Assembly (NCBI GenBank): GCA_012963775.1
Contig: DTVC01000048.1
Span: forward strand, 1 to 5,346
Origin: Candidatus Pelagibacter sp.
GTDB lineage: Bacteria; Pseudomonadota; Alphaproteobacteria; Pelagibacterales; Pelagibacteraceae
Reading direction: 5' to 3'
DNA length: 5,346 bases
Below are positions 1-5,346 of this stretch, piece by piece (positions within the stretch are counted from its first letter, which is position 1; the number at the start of each line of letters is the position of its first letter). The position numbers and the translations under genes are program-made. The notes under the pieces were generated by a model. It searched no databases. It worked only from the letters and a program-made list of their open reading frames with translations, and was not told the DNA's origin.

Positions 1-1079
1 GTTATTGGTTAGCAAACAATTACAGAGACTATGGAACCATTAATGAATATACAGCGTGTAGAGAAAAAGCCATTGCAATTGATTTATCACCTTTAAGAAA
101 GTTTGAAATAACGGGTCCCGATTCTGAAAATTTAATGCAATATGCTTTAACTCGTAATGTTAAAAAAATTTCAATAGGTCAAGTTAGTTATTCAGCTATG
201 TGCTACGAAAATGGTTGTATGATAGATGATGGAACAATTTTTCGATTAGGTAAAGATAATTTTAGATGGATTGGTGGCCAGGAATATGGAGGTACTTGGT
301 TAAGAGAATTAGCTAAGAAAAAAAATTATAAAGTTTGGGTTAAATCCTCTACAGATCAAATTCATAACATTTCAGTTCAAGGACCAAACAGCAGAAAAAT
401 TTTAGAAAAGTTTGTTTGGACACCTCCTGCTCAAGCAACAATAAATGAACTCAAATGGTTTAGATTTTCTATTGCAAGAATTGATGACCATATTGGAATA
501 CCGATTATTGTATCAAGAACTGGTTATACAGGAGAACTAGGATTTGAAATTTGGTGCCACCCTAAAGACGCTCCTAAAGTATGGGAAAAAGTATGGGAAT
601 CTGGAAAAGGATTAGGTTTAACACCAATGGGATTAGAAGGTCTAGATATGGTAAGAATTGAAGCGGGACTTATTTTTTATGGTTATGAATTTAACGATCA
701 GACAGATCCTTTTGAATCCGGCATAGGATTTTCTGTTGCATTAAAAACTAAAGAAGATGATTTTGTTGGAAAAGATGCTTTAATAAAAAGGAAAGAGTCA
801 CCACAAAAAAAACTGGTTGGTTTAGAGTTAATTGGTAAAGAACAAGCTAGCAATGGAGATGGCGTACACGTTGGAAGAGCTACAGTTGGTGTAATAACCA
901 GTGGAATGATATCTCCTAAATTAAGTAAAAATATAGCGCTTTGTAGAATGGATGTTAAATATTCGGACATTGGTACAGACATCGAAGTGGGTAAAATTGA
1001 TGGTCATCAAAAAAGAATTCCTGCAAAAGTTGTTGCCTTTCCTTTTTATGACCCCAAAAAATTAAAAGTAAGAACATAA
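1..1079 (+). CDS. GcvT/DmdA-superfamily folate-dependent aminomethyltransferase, 5'-truncated by window edge
   Basis: The frame is open from the first full codon (base 3) to TAA at 1077-1079, giving 358 visible residues. The first ATG in the window (135) lies inside the conserved N-terminal fold, after ...LSPLRKFEITGPDSENL, so the true start is off the left edge, probably by only 10-20 residues for a family of about 370-380. Visible hallmarks, numbered from base 3, are MIDDG (73-77), the region of the folate-contacting Asp in GcvT; SRTGYTGELGFEIW (171-184), the signature folate-site loop; RIEAG (218-222); and the C-terminal barrel with VGVITSG (295-301) and RIPAKVV (338-344). Family members move a one-carbon group from a substrate to tetrahydrofolate in the cytoplasm. 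No gcvH or gcvP is adjacent, so it may be a stand-alone demethylase of a methylated amine, betaine or sulfonium compound rather than the glycine-cleavage T protein. The substrate cannot be read from the sequence. Family is near certain, function open. Confidence 0.9.
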   Translation, partial: YWLANNYRDYGTINEYTACREKAIAIDLSPLRKFEITGPDSENLMQYALTRNVKKISIGQVSYSAMCYENGCMIDDGTIFRLGKDNFRWIGGQEYGGTWLRELAKKKNYKVWVKSSTDQIHNISVQGPNSRKILEKFVWTPPAQATINELKWFRFSIARIDDHIGIPIIVSRTGYTGELGFEIWCHPKDAPKVWEKVWESGKGLGLTPMGLEGLDMVRIEAGLIFYGYEFNDQTDPFESGIGFSVALKTKEDDFVGKDALIKRKESPQKKLVGLELIGKEQASNGDGVHVGRATVGVITSGMISPKLSKNIALCRMDVKYSDIGTDIEVGKIDGHQKRIPAKVVAFPFYDPKKLKVRT

Positions 1080-1427
1080 ATGAAAAATACCGAAAAATTA
1101 TTAGAATTTTGGGAAGAACAAATGAGACAATCCCATCGTTCGAGCAACTTTTTTTTTAGAAAATCACCTTCCCACTATCATATGATGTTGTTGGTGATGG
1201 CCCATTATAAACAAGATAAACGTATAACGGTAGAAGAACTAAAAACAAGGTTATTTAAAACTTCTAGACCAAAATCAGCATTGATAATTAATGAAGCATG
1301 TGAAAAAGGATTCTTTTACTTAGAAAAAACATTAAAAGACCAAAGGAAAAAAAATATAAAACCTAGTACAAAATTTATAGAAGAGTTTGATCAATATTTA
1401 CAAACTCTTAAAGAAATAACACTTTAA
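1080..1427 (+). CDS. small MarR-like winged-helix protein (115 aa), probable DNA-binding regulator
   Basis: The ATG at 1080 directly follows the TAA of the aminomethyltransferase gene (zero spacing), so the two are almost surely co-transcribed and probably translationally coupled; only a weak purine stretch precedes the start. The layout fits a MarR-type winged helix. Helices run through residues 1-45. ITVEELKTRLF (about 49-59) and SRPKSALIINEACEKGFF (about 63-80) resemble the two helices of the HTH. DQRKKNIKPSTKFIEEFDQYL (about 88-108) resembles the wing (D-x-R plus basic residues and a T) leading into a final helix. At 115 residues it is shorter than typical MarR proteins (about 140-150), with little dimerisation helix. 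No ligand-binding domain, signal peptide or membrane segment is visible. Position suggests a regulator or accessory of the upstream enzyme, which is an inference. A run of nine T (1149-1157) encodes Phe-Phe-Phe. I do not recognise a named family member. Confidence 0.75.
   Translation: MKNTEKLLEFWEEQMRQSHRSSNFFFRKSPSHYHMMLLVMAHYKQDKRITVEELKTRLFKTSRPKSALIINEACEKGFFYLEKTLKDQRKKNIKPSTKFIEEFDQYLQTLKEITL
1424..1427. other. convergent gene junction with shared stop codons (TTAA)
   Basis: The plus-strand winged-helix gene stops with TAA at 1425-1427, and the minus-strand ppc stops with TAA read from 1426 to 1424. The palindrome TTAA serves both, leaving no intergenic DNA. I see no convincing stem-loop with a T-run here, so the two messages probably end inside each other's coding region or by factor-dependent termination. 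Confidence 0.9.
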
Positions 1428-4141
1428 CCTACGTTCTTCATTGCTGCTGCTATACCAGCGATTGTAACTAGCATTGCATCTGTTAAAATTTTTTTATTTT
1501 TAATTTTTAACTTATTCTTATAAAGTTTTTTCATAATATCTGCCTGTAATATATTTAATACCTCCGCATAAGTATTTCTTTTTCTTATGGACTCTCTGTA
1601 TTCTTTTCGTTGTTCTAAAATGTAAGTTGGTATTATTTTTCTATTTAAATAAATTAATGTTGATAATTGTTTTCTCAGCTTTTCGCCAGTATTTTTTAGA
1701 TTTTTATCCCCAAGACATTCTTCATAAAATTTTATTATTCTTTGGTCCGTTTTTGCTAAAACCATATCTAACATATCCATCATTGCATAAAAATATGGCC
1801 ATTGATTTAACATGTCCTTTAACACGTTTATTTTTTTATTCTTAATAGAATAATTTAATGCCTCATATATTCCCAACCATGCCGGTAAAAGAAAACGAAT
1901 TTGTGTCCAAGCGAATACCCAAGGAATTGCTCTTAAACTTTTTATATTTTTTGATTTATTTCTTTTTGCTGGTCTAGAACCTATAGAAAGTTGTTCTAAT
2001 ACTTTTTGAGGAGTGATTTCAAAATAATATCTTAAAAAATCCTTATTAATAAAGTTACTTCTATAAGCGCTAGTAGAAACTTTGCTCATAACATTCATTA
2101 ATTCTCGCCAATGTTTTTTTGGTTTTATTGGTGGTGCCAAAGTTGCTTCTAATACGGATCCTATATAAGTACCAAGACTGTATTCGGCAATTGACTCTGT
2201 TGCATATTTTTGTTGTATAATTTCTCCTTGTTCAGTTACGCGTGTTCTGCCATTAACTGTTCCAGGGGGTTGTGATAGTAAAGCTTCATAAATCGGTCCT
2301 CCACCTCTACCAACTGAACCCCCTCGTCCATGAAACAGAGTAAGATTAACTTTATGCTTGTTAGATAATTCTTGTAACTTTTCTTGAGTACAGTACTGAG
2401 CCCAACTTGCAGCCAATTTTCCTGCGTCTTTACTTGAGTCAGAATAACCAATCATCACTTCTTGTTTGTTTTTAAAATATTTTAAATACCAAGGTATTTT
2501 GTACAATTCTTTCATAACATGATGAGCATTTTCAAGATCACTTAAAGTTTCAAATAAAGGAACAGTTCTTAAGCATAATTTCATTCCAGTTTCTTTTTGT
2601 AAAACCATTACAGTTAAAATATCAGACACTTTAGATGCCATTGAAATAATATAAGCCCCCAAACATTCTCTTGGTAATTTTGAGATCATTTCAAAAGTAG
2701 ACCAAGTTTCGCTATCTTCTTTATCAAAAGAAATATTTTTTGCTATCAAAGGTCTTCTTGATTTAAATTCTTTTGATAAAAAAGAAATTTTTTTATCTTC
2801 TGACCACTTTTCAAAATCACTTAAACCCAGATGTTTGCAAATACTTTTCATTAATTTTAAATGTTTTTTAGATTCTTGACGAATATCAAGGCGAGCTAAA
2901 TTTAAACCAAAGGAATAAGCTCTTCTAAGTAAATCCAATACGGAACCATCTGCAATCGCTTTACATTTAATTTCGCACAAAGAATTGTAAACCGCTTTTA
3001 AAGGATTATTTATTTCGTTAACAGATTGGACCAATAGTGACTGTTTTAATGGTTTTTTTTCATTTAAAAATAGTTCAATTTCTTTTTGTGTGGTCTTTAA
3101 TTTATTTCTTATTGGTCTTAAAAATACTCTATAAGGCTCTTGGCTATTCCCAACTTTTTTCTTTAATTTTTTCGAACACTCGTGCATAGATAATTTTTCA
3201 ATTATTTTGGTAAATTCTTTTTCATATAAATTCGCTGCTTCCCATCTTGATAACAAAACAACTTCTTCAGTTGTTTTTGCAGTAACATTTGGATTTCCAT
3301 CTCGATCTCCACCCATCCAAGATCCAAATACTAGTGGAGAAAAATTTATTGGTAATTTTTTTCCAGTATAAACCTCAACAGCTTCATTAAATCTTGAACA
3401 TATTTTTGGAACAGCATTCCATAAACTATCCTCTATTACCGCTAGTCCCCATTTAGCTTCTTCAGTAGGATTTGGTTTAGCTCTTTTTAATTCATCTGTT
3501 TTCCATATTGATGTGATTTCTTCGTGAAGGTTTCTTTCCATGGCTAATGTTTCTTTTTTAATATTTTTTATTTTAAATATTCTAGATTTGTTAAATTTTT
3601 CTAAAATATTATTCACATTAGTATATTTTTGTATAAGTGTTCTTCTTTTTACTTCTGTTGGATGTGCTGTTAAAACTAAATCAACTTTAATTGATTTAGC
3701 AACTTGATAAAACTTTTCTTTAGAAATTGATTTTTGTTTTAACAATCTATCAATAGCATCCTCTAAAATTGTAAAAGCATTTGTTCCTTGTGCTTTTTGA
3801 ACTTTACCTTCATCAATTTTATGAACACTATCAAGGGACTCTGCTAAATTTGAAAAATTTAAAAATTTACTAAAAGATCGTGCCACAACCAAGGATTCTT
3901 TTGGTTTTAATTTATTAATTTTAGATATTAGTTGACGAAATTTTCTTGTTTCGTTTAATTTAATTTTTTTTTTACTCTTTGCGCCTCTGCTTGCTTTGGA
4001 TAAAGATCTTATTTCTTCTATCTTGTTGTAAAGAAATAGTCCTTCTTGTTCTTTAACTACAATCCCTAAAATTTTTCCTAATAAACTTACAATTTTAGAA
4101 AGTTTAATGTTTGCAATTTTATATTTAACTTTTTTTACCAT
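1424..4141 (-). CDS. ppc: phosphoenolpyruvate carboxylase (full length, 905 aa)
   Basis: Catalyses PEP + bicarbonate to oxaloacetate + phosphate in the cytoplasm. The length matches the bacterial family (about 880-930). All core motifs are intact: LTAHPTE (157-163, catalytic His160), GGDRDGNP (277-284), RLDIRQES (417-424), IGYSDSSKDAG (564-574), the mobile loop FHGRGGSVGRGGGP (603-616), RVTEQGEII (634-642) and RAIPWVFAWTQ (737-747). Residues aligning with the E. coli aspartate/malate inhibitory site are present (Arg612, Lys797, Arg855, Asn903), so feedback inhibition is plausible. The C-terminus ends NVG instead of the usual NTG. The start ATG at 4141 lies inside the end of mtkB (17-base overlap, different frame) with no clear Shine-Dalgarno sequence, so translation probably depends on mtkB. 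A run of ten A in the coding strand (complement of 3964-3973) encodes part of a Lys-rich N-terminal segment. Its place after mtkAB points to a role in a serine-type cycle besides general anaplerosis. Confidence 0.97.
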   Translation of the reverse strand: MVKKVKYKIANIKLSKIVSLLGKILGIVVKEQEGLFLYNKIEEIRSLSKASRGAKSKKKIKLNETRKFRQLISKINKLKPKESLVVARSFSKFLNFSNLAESLDSVHKIDEGKVQKAQGTNAFTILEDAIDRLLKQKSISKEKFYQVAKSIKVDLVLTAHPTEVKRRTLIQKYTNVNNILEKFNKSRIFKIKNIKKETLAMERNLHEEITSIWKTDELKRAKPNPTEEAKWGLAVIEDSLWNAVPKICSRFNEAVEVYTGKKLPINFSPLVFGSWMGGDRDGNPNVTAKTTEEVVLLSRWEAANLYEKEFTKIIEKLSMHECSKKLKKKVGNSQEPYRVFLRPIRNKLKTTQKEIELFLNEKKPLKQSLLVQSVNEINNPLKAVYNSLCEIKCKAIADGSVLDLLRRAYSFGLNLARLDIRQESKKHLKLMKSICKHLGLSDFEKWSEDKKISFLSKEFKSRRPLIAKNISFDKEDSETWSTFEMISKLPRECLGAYIISMASKVSDILTVMVLQKETGMKLCLRTVPLFETLSDLENAHHVMKELYKIPWYLKYFKNKQEVMIGYSDSSKDAGKLAASWAQYCTQEKLQELSNKHKVNLTLFHGRGGSVGRGGGPIYEALLSQPPGTVNGRTRVTEQGEIIQQKYATESIAEYSLGTYIGSVLEATLAPPIKPKKHWRELMNVMSKVSTSAYRSNFINKDFLRYYFEITPQKVLEQLSIGSRPAKRNKSKNIKSLRAIPWVFAWTQIRFLLPAWLGIYEALNYSIKNKKINVLKDMLNQWPYFYAMMDMLDMVLAKTDQRIIKFYEECLGDKNLKNTGEKLRKQLSTLIYLNRKIIPTYILEQRKEYRESIRKRNTYAEVLNILQADIMKKLYKNKLKIKNKKILTDAMLVTIAGIAAAMKNVG

Positions 4142-5018
4142 TTAAAGCTATCTTTACAGTTTCACCCATAACAGAAGGGTTTTTCGAAATAACAACTCCA
4201 CATTCTTTTAGAAGTTCAACTTTCTCAACTGCACTTTCTCCATAAGCAGACACAATTGCTCCTGCGTGTCCCATTACTCTTCCCTTGGGAGCTGTCAATC
4301 CTGCTATGTAAGCTATTACTGGTTTTTTCATATTTTCTTTAACAAATTTACCTGCGGCTACTTCTTGTGGTCCTCCTATTTCACCAATCATTAATATTGC
4401 ATCCGTCTCATCATCTTGTTCAAATTTTTCTATAATATCTTTAAATGAACTTCCATTTATAGGATCTCCACCAATTCCAACGCTCGTTGAAATGCCTATA
4501 TTTAAATTTTTTAATTGTTGAGCAGCCTCATATCCAAGTGTGCCAGATCGTCCAATAATTCCAATTTTACCTTCTTTATATATATGTCCAGGCATAATGC
4601 CTAACAAAGCTTTTCCTGGACTAATAACTCCAGCACAATTTGGTCCAATGAGTGTCATTTTTTCTGCTTTAGAATATCTTCTCATATAACGTTTGATTTT
4701 GATCATATCGTGCGAAGGAATTCCGTCTGTAATTGCTACACAAGTTTTAATTCCAGCATCAGCTGCCTCCATTGCAGAATCTGCTGCAAAAGCAGGTGGT
4801 ACAAATAAAATTGAAGCACTTGCTCCAGTATTTTTGACTGCTTCTTTAACTGTATTAAAAACAGGAAGATTTAAATGGGTTTGTCCACCTTTTCCAGGAG
4901 TGACTCCACCAACAATATTAGTACCATATTTAATCATCTCTTCTGCATGGAAAGAGCCAAACTTACCAGTAAAACCTTGAACTATTATTTTTGTTTTCTT
5001 ATCAATTAATATAGACAT
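4125..5018 (-). CDS. mtkB: malate thiokinase (malate-CoA ligase), SucD-like alpha-type subunit
   Basis: With MtkA it makes malyl-CoA from malate, CoA and ATP through a phosphohistidine intermediate. The 297 residues match the family. QGFTGKFGSFH (14-24) and GGVTPGKGG (37-45) form the CoA-binding Rossmann domain. GPNCAG (125-130), RSGTLGYEA (157-165), GIGGDPINGS (181-190) and IGEIGGPQE (211-219) follow, and MGHAGAI (249-255) carries the phosphorylated His251. Features matching what I recall of Methylobacterium MtkB rather than SucD are the opening MSILID, FAAD-x2-MEAADAG (77-89), DGIP-x2-DM followed by KRYMRRY (109-115), GPNCAG where SucD usually has GPNCPG, and SGTLGYEA where E. coli SucD has SGTLTYEA. 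The start is supported by GGGGA seven bases upstream and by overlap of one base with the mtkA stop (TAATG). The next gene, ppc, overlaps its 3' end. Succinyl-CoA synthetase alpha subunit is the main alternative and is less likely given both subunits and the gene order. Confidence 0.88.
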   Translation of the reverse strand: MSILIDKKTKIIVQGFTGKFGSFHAEEMIKYGTNIVGGVTPGKGGQTHLNLPVFNTVKEAVKNTGASASILFVPPAFAADSAMEAADAGIKTCVAITDGIPSHDMIKIKRYMRRYSKAEKMTLIGPNCAGVISPGKALLGIMPGHIYKEGKIGIIGRSGTLGYEAAQQLKNLNIGISTSVGIGGDPINGSSFKDIIEKFEQDDETDAILMIGEIGGPQEVAAGKFVKENMKKPVIAYIAGLTAPKGRVMGHAGAIVSAYGESAVEKVELLKECGVVISKNPSVMGETVKIALNGKKS

Positions 5019-5346
5019 TAATTTTTCCCCAATTCTTTAAGTGCCTTAACAGCTTTATTTGCTGCATCTTCTAAAGTTGAGGCTTCAATGTAATTTATTT
5101 TGCTTTCTTTTAAAATTTTATTACCTTTTTCTACGTTTGTACCTGCTAAACGTATTACAAGAGGCATATTAATTTCTATTTTTTGTAAAGCTTGAACTAT
5201 TCCTTCAGCAACCCAGTCACATCTATTTATACCAGCAAAAATATTTACTAAAATAACTTTCACTTTTTCATCTTGAGAAATTAATTTAAACGCTTTAACC
5301 ATTTTTTCAGGAGTAGCACCTCCACCAACATCAAGAAAATTTGCTG
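5018..5346 (-). CDS. mtkA: malate thiokinase (malate-CoA ligase), SucC-like beta-type subunit, C-terminal part only
   Basis: Only the last 108 residues are in the window; the frame stays open to the right edge, upstream of the internal ATG at 5302. The upstream codons read [14 protein letters not shown], a conserved block of the SucC/MtkA C-terminal CoA-ligase domain, so that ATG is not the start. About 280 residues, including the whole ATP-grasp nucleotide-binding domain, are missing. [15 protein letters not shown] (visible residues 34-48) is the strongest evidence for MtkA, because SucC usually reads NIFGGI-x-RCD with a different continuation. [10 protein letters not shown] (65-74) also fits MtkA; SucC typically has an E where this has A. 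The TAA stop (5018-5020) shares its last A with the mtkB start, which implies coupled translation and the 1:1 subunit supply expected of this heteromeric ligase. The operon promoter must lie beyond the right edge. Confidence 0.85.
   Translation of the reverse strand, partial: ANFLDVGGGATPEKMVKAFKLISQDEKVKVILVNIFAGINRCDWVAEGIVQALQKIEINMPLVIRLAGTNVEKGNKILKESKINYIEASTLEDAANKAVKALKELGKN
5026..5030 (-). promoter_or_regulatory. ribosome binding site of mtkB
   Basis: GGGGA on the minus strand sits seven bases before the mtkB ATG, inside the last codons of mtkA. It is the only clear G-rich patch near a start in this window. It supports the choice of the 5018 start, which also agrees with the MtkB-type N-terminus MSILID. 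The match to the Shine-Dalgarno consensus is partial. Confidence 0.45.

Noticed and set aside
698..982. Minus-strand open frame of 94 codons
   Set aside because: It lies wholly antisense to the well-conserved aminomethyltransferase gene and resembles no protein I know.
135..1079. Aminomethyltransferase gene starting at the ATG at 135
   Set aside because: The same frame is open back to base 3 and encodes conserved N-terminal sequence (LSPLRKFEITGPD), so 135 is an internal Met and the gene starts outside the window.
1411..1438. Possible hairpin AAGAA...TTCTT at the convergent junction as a terminator
   Set aside because: Only five A/T-rich pairs around an 18-base loop, with no extension inward and no T-run; too weak to call.
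1627..1845. Plus-strand open frame of 72 codons
   Set aside because: Antisense to conserved ppc. Its hydrophobic Phe/Leu-rich look is what the complement of A-rich Lys codons gives.
2236..2451. Minus-strand open frame of 71 codons
   Set aside because: An alternative frame inside ppc, across the catalytic loop region; no independent support.
4693..4980. Plus-strand open frame of 95 codons
   Set aside because: Antisense to the conserved N-terminal half of mtkB; low-complexity Ala/Pro/Val content arises from the complement.
5018..5302. A complete 94-residue gene starting at the ATG at 5302
   Set aside because: The frame continues to the window edge and encodes the conserved [14 protein letters not shown] block, so this is the tail of mtkA.
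4125..5346. Succinyl-CoA synthetase (sucCD) of the TCA cycle
   Set aside because: Both subunits carry MtkAB-type residues and ppc follows directly; kept only as the main alternative.

Overview
This window is a compact, strongly A+T-rich stretch of bacterial chromosome (composition judged by eye, not computed). It holds five protein genes with essentially no intergenic DNA. The protein sequences look alphaproteobacterial. The low GC and tight packing recall streamlined marine lineages, but the sequence alone does not name a genus.

Left part, plus strand (1-1427): the 3' part of a GcvT/DmdA-superfamily, folate-dependent aminomethyltransferase gene, whose start lies off the left edge. It is followed with zero spacing (TAA then ATG) by a 115-residue protein that looks like a small MarR-type winged-helix protein. 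Right part, minus strand (1424-5346, read right to left): the 3' end of mtkA, then mtkB, then a complete phosphoenolpyruvate carboxylase gene (ppc). These overlap by 1 and 17 bases, so they form one operon entered from beyond the right edge. The two transcription units converge, and their stop codons share the palindrome TTAA at 1424-1427.

The SucC/SucD-like pair is better read as malate thiokinase (malate-CoA ligase) than as TCA-cycle succinyl-CoA synthetase. It carries the MtkA-type string [15 protein letters not shown] and several MtkB-type stretches, and its order mtkA-mtkB-ppc is that of the serine-cycle cluster of Methylobacterium. PEP carboxylase would make oxaloacetate. A malate dehydrogenase elsewhere would make malate, malate thiokinase would make malyl-CoA, and a malyl-CoA lyase (not in the window) would split it into glyoxylate and acetyl-CoA. 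The neighbouring folate-dependent enzyme could feed one-carbon units to the tetrahydrofolate pool used by such a cycle; that link is an inference from proximity.

There are no RNA genes, mobile elements, CRISPR arrays or long non-coding stretches, and no promoter is visible because both operons begin outside the window. I see no radically new system. The most useful points are the malate thiokinase identity, the serine-cycle-like module in an A+T-rich genome, and the uncharacterised pairing of an aminomethyltransferase with a small winged-helix protein.
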